This document shows positions 1-11,900 of a stretch of DNA of 64,000 nt, in pieces. The notes under the pieces were generated by a model. It did no database searches. It worked only from the letters and a program-made list of their open reading frames with translations, and was not told the origin of the DNA. Source of the stretch: Fistulifera solaris. Taxonomy: Eukaryota; Bacillariophyta; Bacillariophyceae; Naviculales; Stauroneidaceae. The stretch spans positions 784,470 to 848,469 of the forward strand of contig AP026152.1 in NCBI GenBank assembly GCA_030295235.1. The letters run 5' to 3'. Made by a program: the position numbers and the translations under genes. How positions within the stretch are numbered: the first letter of the stretch is position 1; every line of letters begins with the position of its first letter.

Positions 1-2
1 TC

Positions 3-182
3 AAACGCTCTTCGTCCGCCAAGGGTAGTATTGGAGAAATGGCGCGCATGGCGCCTATTCGAAGGCCTTCCAACAGTAAACACTCGATCAAACGAGGAGT
101 GCTGCCGCAATCGTCGCAGCACAGCTTGGATGGCTCGAATCATGTTTTACAAGTAGATGGTCGAACTATCGCACATTTTTAG
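3..182 (+). CDS. 3' end of a truncated gene, product unknown
   Basis: An open frame enters from the left edge, with codons starting at position 3, and ends at TAG 180-182. The roughly 59 visible residues are basic and rich in Ser, Arg and Lys, with no recognisable domain, so they probably form a disordered C-terminal tail. The stop lies 68 bases from the 3' end of the convergent gene on the minus strand, so the two genes end tail to tail with a very short shared terminator region. The start and most of the protein lie outside the window, so no function can be given. Confidence 0.5.
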   Translation, partial: KRSSSAKGSIGEMARMAPIRRPSNSKHSIKRGVLPQSSQHSLDGSNHVLQVDGRTIAHF

Positions 183-250
183 AAGGTAAAATAAGGAAAG
201 CATTGTTTCGAACATTTCGGACTACGACTTAACACGCAAAAACGGCACTT

Positions 251-3113
251 TTATACAACTCGTTTTTCAATTCGGTCCATTTTTCGCAAGACGGTAAGAG
301 TTCGCTCTTGTTCCGAACTAGACGTGATAAGAGATGTTACTTCACTGGCCGTCATCAATGTAATGTCTTCTCCATTCAGCGCGACTGCAATATTTAGAGT
401 AACAGGAAATGTTGTTAGAGTGTTGATGAAACATCTTTTCGTAAAAAATGTAATGAAAACTTACCCAGTTTATCACCCGATGAAAGCAAGCCCCTCATAC
501 AGCTTGTAGGACGCACTTTGGATACAAAAGTTCCAGGACCACTAGATCGATTAGCAAGAACAATTCCCAATTTACCGGAAGGGATTGTGACGACCACACG
601 ATAACGCTTGCCGAGTCGACTCGAGTGTGTGGAGACGCTGGCGAAAGAAACACTAGTAGTATCCGTGCCATCACAACCACTATCCGTGACGTGCAAATCG
701 TCATCATATTGCTTTAAATCCTCGTCCAGCCAGCGCGGCACAATCCCGTGATCAGCCGATCTTGAACGCAGGATCGACCTGTTACTCAAACGCTTTTCAA
801 AATTGTGGCTACCGGTGGACTGCAGTGACATTAGATCTGATGCATGGGATGCATCTGTGTAGTCTTCAAAAATCAACGGACCAGTGGATTCGATTTCGTC
901 CAAAATCCCCGCGTTAAAACTGTCTGTGCCGCTTTTTGGTTGAATCGAATGATGTGCTTTCTCAATGGTTATATCGTCCTTTAACTCTGTTACAAGAAGC
1001 TCTGTTGGAGAGGCAGCGCTATGTAGGATTCCTTCGGACGCATGGACACGTGGTGAATCGGATGATACTGTTAGAGAAGTTTCCGTTTCTGATGCGAGCT
1101 GCGGTTTAAGTATGCTCGCTGGATCAAGTGATTCCGCTGTAGTCTCTGCTTCTTCATACATCTGACGGGCTTCCCAAAGTACACTCCACAGCGGTCCGTC
1201 AGACGCATTTTGTCGTTGCCGAGGAGCAGTGGCCGTACCTCCTTCCGGGACAGAACGCTTCGACGTAAGACGAATCTTGAGCTCGTCTGACATATTTGGG
1301 GATGTCAATGGCTCCAAACCTTCTCTCAAATCGAAACTGTTCGAACGAGGCAAATTCGGAAACTCTCTCATCATGATTGCCTTGATATCACTATAGCCGG
1401 AAGCCTCCATAGCCACATTCAAACTATTCTCTCTAGTTTCAACGATGTGATCATTTTCGTTGACATCATGGAGCTCGCCAGAGCCGACGATAAAAGTAGA
1501 CGTAACAGGAGCACTCAGTGGGACTTCCTGTGTAGCTGCATTTTCACAGGGAACGCTATTGCCATCTCTGCCTACAATCAATGAAGCTGCTTTCTGTATG
1601 TTGTCGCCAACCGAGGGGTTCGAATTTTGGCTAGCAACGCCAGGCGACTTAGCCTCCGCAGGTACTGTCGACGAGTCGTCGTTTGTTGCACATAAATCAC
1701 CATAAGAAACAGTATCAGCGTCGATATCAGTCAGACTTGACGCGCGCTCGTGGGCTCTGTAGGATCGCAGTAGCTCTGAAGCCAGATTAAACGTTGAATT
1801 TCGCGGCTTTGATTTAATTGTCTGAGGTCTCGAGTTGTAAACACCGACAAACAGGTCTTCTTCTTCGTCGTCACTATTTTCCACTGATCCCTTTCGCGAA
1901 ATCATATTCAGTGCGCTTTGATACAAGTTAGGATAAATCTTGGCCGACCTGTTTTCATTCCCCGGTCGAGATGAGACCATCAATGAGCTGTCGTGGGGAT
2001 CACATGGGACTCTAACCCCAGGATCCCATTCGTTATCGACCGTGCTTTTCTCCACAATTTTCGTAATGCGAATTGCAGTACCTGTTCCACTCTGAACAGA
2101 ATTGCCATCGTGGATATGTATTTGATTTTGATCTGTTTCGACGGTAGAAGTAGCAGTTGGACCGTTCCGGATGCAGAATAAGTAGACTCCAAGAATCAAC
2201 AGGCCCGTAATTAGTGCTGTCAAGCCGACAATGATACCAGTAATATGCGGTTTCTTCTCTTTTCGTCGCGTTTTTCGATCGTTTCGGTCGATTCAAACGT
2301 TGGAAAGTCGACTGGGGTCGGGATATCAAACGAAGGAATATTGGACGACAGGTGCGGGTTTGTCGAAGGGGTTCTCTCCAGCAACGACGGCGCGAAAGAC
2401 GGTTGCGACGACGGCCTAGTAGAGGGAGAAAGCGAAGCCTTGGTTTCTTCCCAAACAATTGGCGGTCTCTCGTTCAGCAACTCTACTTTCACAACGTTAT
2501 TGAACGCAGGATTCTGCACCAATAAACTGCGGAAGCGTGCTCGTCCACCAGTGGTTCGCATAAACCCATGCTGTACCAAATCTGACACTTCCTCCTGGGA
2601 AATTTTCCACGCACTTGTAACGTAAACAGCTTGCTCTACGGTGACTTGCAAGATAACAGACCCGGGCACTACCACGGATTTCATCTCATCTTCGTTCGGA
2701 AGCTTCCGCCGCACACGAATTACAGAGCATTCCGTATCCAAACTAAATGTAGAGCTTATTTTGGTATCGACAGTAACTCCCAATGGAAGAGCAACCACAT
2801 TTACTTGATGACTTGTAGCCTAGAAGCAAAAGAAGAACCAGCGTTAGGGTTTCATAGAGTACGTAACGAAACTCGCGTTTCAAAACATAATAGACGCACC
2901 TGCTTATTAACACTTTTGCAGAAATGCTGCACGGCTTCCAAAGATGACGAATCACCAGCGAGTGATCCTCGAGTAGCCTCCACAAACTGTTCTTCCAGAG
3001 TAGAATCGGCGTAGAAGAGAGCCACGACAAGCTCCACCGTGAAAGGAGCAAGACTCTCGAGTTGACGATCCACTCTACTTCGCAAACGGCGAGCTTCCAG
3101 AGGTTTCAATACG
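251..3113 (-). CDS. single-pass membrane protein with C-terminal PDZ-like domain (5' end unresolved)
   Basis: The reading runs 3113-2900, intron 2899-2820 (80 nt), 2819-465, intron 464-385 (80 nt) and a last exon 384-251. The N-terminal part is unrecognised. It is followed by a Ser/Pro linker with the STRPSSQPS-type repeat common in diatom surface proteins, a hydrophobic span (ITGIIVGLTALITGLLILG, about 2250-2170) and a long acidic, Ser-rich region of about 500 residues. The C-terminus begins with a GKLGIVLANR strand and continues in the last exon as LVALNGEDITLMTASEV, the order of a PDZ domain. Between the linker and the membrane span the frame changes by one base in A-rich sequence near 2260-2275, probably an indel. 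The likely role is a membrane receptor or scaffold with a cytoplasmic PDZ end. The start is not identified; a further exon upstream of 3113 is likely. Confidence 0.6.
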
Positions 3114-3876
3114 CTGAAAAAGATGCAGAGTAAGCATCTAAAAAGTTTCTGTGGTTCTCTCATCTGTTCCGGCGTCTTTTTTTGATTGATGCTTGGAAAA
3201 GTAATTGCTTGAGTGTCAACAAACGAAAGAAATGATTTCGTTCGAAGGCTTTTCGAGGGTAAACAACATGATTTTGTTCGTCGAGTTCCACGCTGAGCAT
3301 TTTTTCCACGCTGGCGCACTGCTTATACTTATGCACCTCTTTCGCTTCTCCGTAACTTGTTCATTCTCTAGCGTCTTTGTTTCGCAGTTATATACGTCGC
3401 CTTCCAGCGTAACAACTCCGACATGACCGTTGCACGACATTAAATTGAGCTTCATCAAGAGCCTTTCTTTCCATTTTGTAAAAGCTTGCAATTGTGTTGC
3501 ACAATTACAATAGTCACATCTATAACATACGCAGCCTTATTGCGGCGCTGTTTTTTGTGTGCGCGAATGCGGCTGGTTTGCGTTTGCTATTCATTCATTC
3601 CTTTGATGAGTGCCGCATCAGCAGTTACTATCTCGTAACATGTAGATTACCTTTTAGCGACGACTCAAAGTATTTCAGTCCCGGGAAAGAGAAGGAACGC
3701 ATCCTTTTGCCCCTAGAGTCTAGTTCTCAACGTCTTAACGGGCCTAATTTGTACGGAGTAATAAATTCAATGAGAACTTTCTAATTTCCTTGTATTACGA
3801 CCTTTATGTTGATCATGGTTTGACTTTAACTTGCTGGCCTGCCGCACAGCCACAAAAAAGATGAGAGGAAGCAAAA

Positions 3877-4458
3877 TCATAACTCAAGAACAAAGATTCC
3901 TTCCTCGGGGAAAGTATCGTGTTCCTCAGAATAACCATTGTTTCGGGAAGGTTGGGCCGGGTCATGAGCTATGCTTTGACCATATGTGGTGACATCATTA
4001 TCCGTTTGACATGACAGAGAGGATCGACCGGTTATACAAATACGCTTGTACATCAACAAAGTGTCTCTATCATATGCTTTACGCAAGTCGTCTTGAGAAA
4101 TGGCGGCAAAACTCTCGCGGAAACGGAGCCGACGATTAGCGCCAAAGGTGTAATCCAGCTTACCCAAATCTTCGGGGTAAGCATCGTCGTTGTGTTTAGA
4201 CGATGCAGCCATTGTGTGCGAAAAGTCACGTCGTTGCTGCATGAAATGAGCACAGTCTCTCCCGTCATCGCTTCGATGCGTTTGTTGCAGAAGCAAGGAT
4301 AGTCCTGACCTTTGTCGCATGCATGACTGTCTCTGGCGTGTTTCATTGCCGCAAATTGCAACGGAAGAGGAGGGAAACATGAGGCCAGAATATTGTATCG
4401 GTGATTTAGAATTTGAATCGATCTGGTAAATACGCTTACAGCTGCATTGGCGATTCAA
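3877..4458 (-). CDS. hypothetical protein
   Basis: This open frame of 193 codons has no family that I recognise. The first third is rich in Cys, Arg and Gln. The more protein-like part starts near the internal Met at about 4212 and contains a Tyr/Arg-rich stretch (LDYTFGANRRLRFRESF) followed by an acidic, Asn-rich C-terminus. The shorter start at about 4212 would give roughly 111 residues and may be the real one. The 200 bases upstream, on the coding strand, encode a CAN-repeat (Gln/His/Asn-rich) stretch in another frame. There is no clear signal peptide or membrane span. It could be spurious. Confidence 0.35.
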   Translation of the reverse strand: MNRQCSCKRIYQIDSNSKSPIQYSGLMFPSSSVAICGNETRQRQSCMRQRSGLSLLLQQTHRSDDGRDCAHFMQQRRDFSHTMAASSKHNDDAYPEDLGKLDYTFGANRRLRFRESFAAISQDDLRKAYDRDTLLMYKRICITGRSSLSCQTDNDVTTYGQSIAHDPAQPSRNNGYSEEHDTFPEEGIFVLEL

Positions 4459-5108
4459 AAGTGGAAAGGAGAACTAATGTGCTGAAAGATTGGCTTGGCT
4501 GATCGGATCGAGATGATAGAAGATGCATTTGTAACGAATCTTGCAGAGGTCGAATCAACGTAAACGGATGGTTGCAGTTGCAATTGTGAGTGTTGTGATT
4601 GTGATTGCGGGTCATCGGCTTGGTCATTTTGCTTAGTCATTACCAAAACATGCTTGTGTACATTAAAATCGATAGCACGGACTCTTGAGTTCAATCACAG
4701 TTGTCAGTCGTCATTGAAGTAAGGTTGCTAGTGGCGAGCGACCCTAGACCCTGCTTGGAATCTCCTTGGTCTAAATTCAGTCCGTCTGAGTTAAACTCTA
4801 GCAAGCAAGAAATTGACGGTAAGCACAAATGGCGTGGTATCAGAAACTATGGGCAAACGACGCATAGCGAATTCTTAGTTTTGAAGGCATTTGAGACTAT
4901 AGCATGCTAACAACAAACATTTTAGAGTGATCCCTTCGTTCGTAAGGCTGAATCTCGATGATGAGAGCAATTGGCTTCCAAATAGCGCTTAAACGAGTAA
5001 TGAGTGCTGAGAAGTGCTGATGCGCTTCTTCGTAGCGTAGATGGAAGAGAAAGTGAGATCGACCTAGGCCATCTTTGAGAGCACATGCATCCGTTGGCCT
5101 TCTACGTT

Positions 5109-7212
5109 TTACGAAGTCTGGGAACGATTACTCGATCGATAACTTTCCTGTAGGTGCGGATGCCCTTCTGTACTTTCAGTCGACCATTGGTATCGTTTGA
5201 GGGCTAGACCTTCTGAATCATCTACTGCTGTCCTCCTTCGAAAGCTACCTTGATTAGATGATGTCCCATTCGATACTCGGTTAGATAACGCCTCTCGTGA
5301 GACTTCGTCGTCGTCACTCAGTTCGGATCCGTCTTTCATAGAATCGTCTTGCACAATCAACGATCCAAATCTAAATCTCACTTCCATTTTAGCTTGTATA
5401 GTTTGTTGTAAATGATTTGCGGCACTTTCTTTCAATCTCGCTTTTTCATTTTGGGCGGCGCTTATCTTGGGTACGAAGATGAGCAATATGATCGATAGAC
5501 AACACACGGACACAGTCATGCAAGAAACGACGTAATGAACGAGAGGCAACTCCATTGTCAAGAACAACATTGGCACTGCCGTCAGAACCGCCTGCAGTAA
5601 ACAAACCATGCTGAGGGCAATGTATTTAGACTCTGAAAACTCGGATTGAATGTGCCGCGCCTCGTAGGCTTGCCAGTTCGCAATGATTACCGCACTTAGA
5701 TTGATGGCAACCAAAATAAACCCAAAGGCCTTTGATTGGACTTCACACACTCCATACGTGGATATGACGCGATTCCATTCATCGGTACCTGGGTGCGCTT
5801 TCCGCACGTACTGAACTGGATCCCAAATCGTCCAACAAGTCAGACAGAAGATGTTTGCGCCAAGTAAGCCGAAGAGCGGTAGATAGAGATCTCTGGGGAG
5901 AATCTTCAATCGCGCATTCGGAAAAGGATTGCGAAAGATTTGGTTTATTCTCCATGTTTTTGAAAACAAGGCCGAAAACATGAGGGTAAAACCGACTGAA
6001 GCCAGCCACGGAACACTTTGACATGCCCTGTCGGCCCGTGTCCCATCAAAGCTCGGATCTGAATCATCCAGTGAAAGTGGAATGAGCGCACTGCCACAAA
6101 CCAATGCTCCGAGACAAATGAGTAGCAAAAATTGAGGCTGGGACGCCACCACCACACGGACACCCGACATGCGACAGGTCCACGCCGCGAATGAGATCGC
6201 CAGCACGGCAATCACGGCAAACAAAGAAATCCCGAGAAACCGCAAATTCCCTAAATGATTGCAATTGACATTCGGCGGTGGCAATTCGATGGGCACTCGC
6301 ACCATTTCCATGAATGCTGTACCGTAAATGGAGTCTTCCGACGGGGGAGGGTTCTTGTACAACAAGTTGATTGCCTGAACCCCCATTTGGTAGGGATCTT
6401 GCCCCACCAGACCATTAACATGCCCCGACGCTAACAAATCAATTTGTACCGGTAATGTATCCGCAATAACGTATGTAATGTTCTTCCCGATTGTAGATAC
6501 AACGTATTCCCAACGGGTTGTATTAGGACGATACATTGGCCATCCCCCCACTGCAATGATGGCATCTAAATCCGGCATTTTCGAAAAATGTTCAACTTGA
6601 TCCAATGCTCTTTCGACGCTGTCCTGTGTATCACTCGGAGAGCTCTCAATTTCCACCCATTCACTGTCTTTCAAGAAATTTCGAACTCCATTGTTCCGCT
6701 CCAGTATATTGGGTGAAATCGCACTGACGATTGCGTAATTTCCGCCTTTTGGTTTTAATTGAAGCAGTATTTTCCCTAACGTTTCCCCAAAAGCAAAATT
6801 ATTGGTGCCGACGTATTGTAGACGACCCGAGAAAGGAGCATCGCTATCAAATGTAATGATAGGAATGTTTTTCGCTAGCGCTTCTTGCACAGCAATTTGT
6901 GTGATATTGTCGTCTAATGAGCTGATGGCGATTCCGTCAACATTTTCATCTATTTTCTTGCGAATAATCTCGAGTTGATCGAGGGCAACCGGATGAATAG
7001 GTCCTTCAAAGTCGCAAATCACTCCGAGATCGTTTGCACGGGCAGCGCATCCTTCGTGAACGATGGCGAAAAAAGGATTAGTGGTTTCTCGTTGCTTCGG
7101 TATTACGGCAAATCGCTTCGTAGTCATTTCTTGCGTGAGTTGCTGCTTCAACTGAAAGTCTCATGCCTTGCTGCAATAGCAAGACCGTAAATAGCGAATG
7201 TGCAACATCCAT
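5109..7212 (-). CDS. class C G-protein-coupled receptor with periplasmic sugar-binding-type ectodomain
   Basis: The ectodomain of about 300 residues has the type 1 periplasmic-binding-protein layout: KRFAVIPK first strand, GIAISSLDD, NIPIITFDSD, then LDAIIAVGG and GLVGQDPYQMGVQAINLL. This is the ribose/autoinducer-binding class. It is followed by seven hydrophobic spans carrying GABA-B-like (7tm_3) landmarks: PWLASVGFTLMFSALFSKTWR in the third span, a TIWDP loop, SKYIALSM before the sixth, and a final FVPK after the seventh. An acidic, Ser-rich cytoplasmic tail ends the protein. The main frame opens at 7151 on a TTG. An ATG at 7212 in a neighbouring frame begins MDVAHSLFTVLLLQQG, a good signal peptide, and joins if one extra base near 7130 is ignored; the span then holds exactly 701 codons. 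It probably senses a small extracellular ligand and signals through G proteins; the ligand is unknown. Confidence 0.85.
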
Positions 7213-8934
7213 TGTGCTGTGCTGTTGCTCTTCAACTCCTCTCATCGATGGTAGTTTGCAGTATCGAAGAAGCAGTGTGGAAGGGAGGCTTTTGGCTTCT
7301 GGTTATTACTCGACGTGGCTCAAAACTCAGAAACTACTTAGGGCATGTCGCGCTTTGCATGTCGCAATTCGCAATAGCATATCGCTGTATAAAATTAGTA
7401 TCAAATCATGGCCATGACAGCTGACATAGAGCCCTTGTCTTATACGAAAAACATCCTTTTGGAAACGCGAACCTCGATTTACGAAAAACGTCGTTTCGAT
7501 GACCGTGATTGGTGGTGATACAGTAAAAATTAGTGTACTATGGTCAGAAGATAGATGGAGGAGTGTGGGGTTTTCATTATTTTTCATCCGTTGTCCGTTG
7601 AGGGTTGAGCATCAAAATGGCATTGACTCGTTCCTATTCGCTTTCTCCCTCTAGCCCTCTAGCCCTCTAGCTTTCTCTAGCTGGAAGGCTCTCTAAGGGA
7701 CAAGGCGTGTTCAAAAGCAAGAAATCGTTTCAGCGGATGGACAGTGAAGCGACGCACGCTCTCTCGTATTTGTGACGCCTCTTGGGTTCCAGCGCCCTCT
7801 ATCAGAATCGGAAAGCTATGAGAGTCGCGAAGTGCTCTAGCTTACGCCCATTGGCATGGTGCTTTACTAATTTATTACCAGGTATTCAGGGAATATACAC
7901 CGCTGCCAAATTTTTGAGTGTGTCAGATGCTAAAAAAGACTTTGAGCTATCGGCAATCCCCACAATTCCAACGAGAAAACAAGCAGTATACATGGTATAC
8001 CTCGTTTTTGTTTTATCGCTAAATATTTTTTGGGATTTGCTAAGGCTATGCCAAGGATGATGGCTCGTTCAGCGTGCATGGATCATAAATACGGCCTCTT
8101 TTGTCTTTGCCTCACCTAAACGACTGTCACTTTCATTTTCATTCGCATGCGAAACCCCAGATTTTAGAAGTCTAAGGTGGAAAAGATTGCGTTTTCTGTC
8201 TTCGAAACATGAGTGAAGATTCCAACTCATCACCAACTAAACTATGGCCAAGCGCTAAGCACTATCTTTAGACTTTAGAAGTGTGACTCGACATGATCTT
8301 GTAAAGACCTATGACTCCGACACTTGCCCTTCAAAATTGTTGTAACAAACGATTGATTGTTGGCTGTTGGCTATCTTTTTGAAATTAAGCATTGAGTTCG
8401 AAACACGAACCTTCTCCTCGTTTTCATTCTCCTGATTGGAGCTGGAGGCTCTCTTTCTACTCCGTACTTCTTTCAAAGCTCGCCTCTCTCTAGGAGCCAT
8501 GTTCTTGATGGCTTCGTGCAGTTTCAATAATATGATTGTGTGAGAGAGGTGAGCCGTGTACGATGCGTGATGCGTGCGACTTGCGACGTGCGACCTGCAT
8601 CTCGAACTCCATCGAATGCCAAAGTTCCGACACCTGTTATGACTTTCTCATCATAACTTTATCATATCACTTGATGTTTGTGAAGGGGTCTTTCTTTCTA
8701 ACTTTCAACGAAATGACCGTACTTCATATCTTATAGATTGGGTAAGTGACAACTTCGTGAGAATGTCCGATGTCCCTTTGCCATGACCTTCGCTCTTCGC
8801 TCGTTTCTCACACCAGGCCACCGAAAATCGTTTCGTGCCAATCTTTCTCTTCCATTTTTGATGCAAGCCATCAACTCTTCTCCAAAGTAACTCGCCAAAC
8901 ATAAACGAAGATCTAAATCAAGATACAAAATACC
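7213..8934. other. intergenic spacer between divergent receptor genes
   Basis: No convincing gene was seen in this 1.7 kb. It separates two genes that point away from each other, so it should hold both promoters. It contains a short CTCTAGCC tandem run at about 7650-7680. A small Arg/Lys/Glu-rich open frame on the minus strand at 8309-8527 (72 codons) is too short and compositionally biased to accept. Confidence 0.5.
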
Positions 8935-11900
8935 ATGAAGTCACCTGACAGTGAACTGTTCGTTTCTGAATTCGAACGAGAAAACATGCTTGAGAAATCA
9001 AGCACTCATGGCTCGGATGCGTCGCTTTCCGAAGGTATCGGCCGAGGAGAAGGCCGCCTTGTTAATCGATCGAAAGTCATACTTTACGTCACCCTGTGCC
9101 TCGCTGGTGTTTGTATTTCGTTAGCTACGTTCTTTTCATCAAGAATCAGGAAGAAGCGACGTTTGAAAATGAGGTATGCGCAAAATCGTCGACAAAGAGG
9201 AGCACAGAATATGATTGGAACATCCTAACATCGATATTCTATCGTTTTCACAGTTTCGTAATCTTGCCAACGAAATCATCGGCGTCGCCACAAGCAACAC
9301 GGAAAACACCATTGGTCAAATTCGCAGTATATCGACGGCGTACGCATCCTACGCCGGCGAATCGTCAAGCCGAAAGTGGCCGAACATCACCTTGCCCCAC
9401 TTCAAGCACCAAGTCTTCGAATCAATCCGTCTCACTGGAGCGGAATGGGTGGCTTTTCTACCCAGGGTTTCCAAAGAGCAAAAAGCTGAGTTTGAAGCGT
9501 TCGTACAAGAAGAATATTCTCGTCTGGGCATGGCGAACACCTCTGCTAGTTTGCCCAAGGAAATTCGCAGCACGAACGGTAATTCAATTGAAAAAGACTA
9601 TTTCGCGCCAATTTGGCAGATAGCTCCTTTGGGTTCGAGCGCGGATGTTCTCCTCATTGACATGGACTCTTTTCCGTGGTTCAAGGAAGTCAAAGCCGAT
9701 GTGCTACGAACCAACCATGCTATCATGTCGCGGGTCATCGATATCGATCCTACTGTAGAAACTGAAGATAAGCACGAGTTCGATGACTTCCATCCACATA
9801 CCGTCATTTTGAATGGAATCCCACGATTCGATGGCGACGTTATAGTAGAAGACTATGAGAACGACGGATTCGGCTTCATCATGGCCGTCTTGCCTTGGGA
9901 AGTCTACTTTACGGAGGTTATACCTAGCGACACCTATGGTTTTCTCGTCGAAGTTGATGACCACTGTGGGAGCGTATTCACGTACGTAGTCAACGGCCAC
10001 TATGCTCAAGTGCTCGGAGAAGGGAAATTGCATAACAGCAAGTACGATTACCTCCATCAATCTGCTGACTGGTCTATGATAGCATCAGAGGGGAATCTTA
10101 TCGAGGGAATCGATAATCCAGAGCAGCTGACGTGCTATTATACCATTGATGTATATCCAACCGACGAACTGAAGGCGGTTTACACCAGCGGCGATCAGGT
10201 TGTGTTTGCAATTGCCATCCTAGCTGTCTTCGTTTTTATTGTGGGTATCTTCTTTGTTTACGACGTGGCTGTGCAGAGGCGACAGGACAGAGTGACGCGG
10301 GTTGCACGACAAACAGCGAAAATCGTCAATTCGCTTTTTCCCAAGAATGTACAACGTCGCATCATGGAGGAAGCTCAACAGGCTGCAGAAGCTGATGAAG
10401 AGAAGCAGCAAGGTTTCCGGTTCAGCGCAAAAGATCGTATCAAGAAAGCGTTGCTGAATAATGGTGCAGACGACCAACAAGGTCTCAAGAATGCTCCACC
10501 TATTGCCGATCTGTTCCCTTCCACAACCATTATGGTACGTGAACACGCAAAGCTACTGCCCTAACAGTCAGTTGAAAGTCTTGTTCAGGTGAACTCAACC
10601 TTGCCATCCGCCTTTTTAATAATGAATGACATGGCAGTTTGGAGATTTGGTTGGTAAGTATACGACCGAGATTGTATGACGTGCTTTATGGAAATACTTC
10701 GCAGGGAACTCACCTTTCGGCGGCATTTCTAAACATAGGATTTACTGCATGGAGCTCGATGCGAGAGCCGGCACAAGTATTTCAACTTCTGGAGACTATA
10801 TACTCCGAGTTCGACGAGATAGCTAAAAAACGACGCATCTTCAAAGTGGAAACAGTAGGAGATTGCTATGTAGCCGCCTGTGGTATTCCAGATCCTCGAC
10901 GTGACCATGTTGTAGCCATGGCTCGCTTCGCGCGTGATTGCAGAAATCGAATGATGGCTCTCATGACAGATTTGGAAACGAAGTTAGGACCCGATACAGG
11001 TGAACTTGGCCTTCGAATCGGTTTGCATAGTGGTCCCGTCACAGTGAGTGCCATATTTTGATTAAAAATTATTGTTGATCAAAACTTACATTTGAGTTTC
11101 ACAACAGGGAGGTGTTTTACGTGGCGAAAAGGCGCGCTTCCAGCTGTTTGGAGACACCATGAATACGACGGCTCGTATTGAAACCACTGGCAAGAAAAAC
11201 ATGATTCACCTCTCCGAGGAGACGGCCAATCTCTTACAAGCTTTCGGAAAAGGTCATTGGGTAAAGTTGCGCGAAGATAAAGTTAACGCCAAGGGCAAAG
11301 GCGAACTGACCACGTACTGGCTCATCAAAGATGATGGACTACGTTCAACAACATCCTCTGGAAATTCTCCAAGCGACGGGGAAGAAGATGCGGCTGCCAG
11401 TGACGAAGAAAATGATGGCGGCACACCAATTTGCTTAAAATCGACTTTTGCCGAGAAAAGTGCATTGACAGAGAAAGTACAACGTCTCGTGAAGTGGAAT
11501 GCCGAAGTTCTCGGCAGAATATTGAAAGAAGTGATTCAAAGACGAAAAGCGCGCAATAACCCTCCTGATTTTACTGCGGTTCGTCGCCTAGAAGCAGAAA
11601 CCAAGCTGGGTAGGGTACTTGAAGAAGCCACAGACATTCTAGCACTTCCGATTTTTTGATGCAGAGGCCGCGGCTCGTCAGGACGCGCTACCCCCTGTCA
11701 CATTGGACGAAATGGTCACCCAACAGCTCGAAGCCTTTATCCATGCTATCGCAATGATGTATCATGACAACGCATTCCACAACTTTGAGCATGCTAGCCA
11801 CGTTACAATGTCTGTTACAAAGCTTTTTTCGCGCATTGTTGTCCCTGAGGTTTCCGGTGATGAGCGCACCCTACACGATCACACCTACGGCATTACATCG

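Noticed and set aside
7782-8060. Plus-strand open frame of 92 codons upstream of the cyclase gene
   Set aside because: No domain, odd composition, and a late hydrophobic stretch without a start context. It lies in the presumed promoter spacer.
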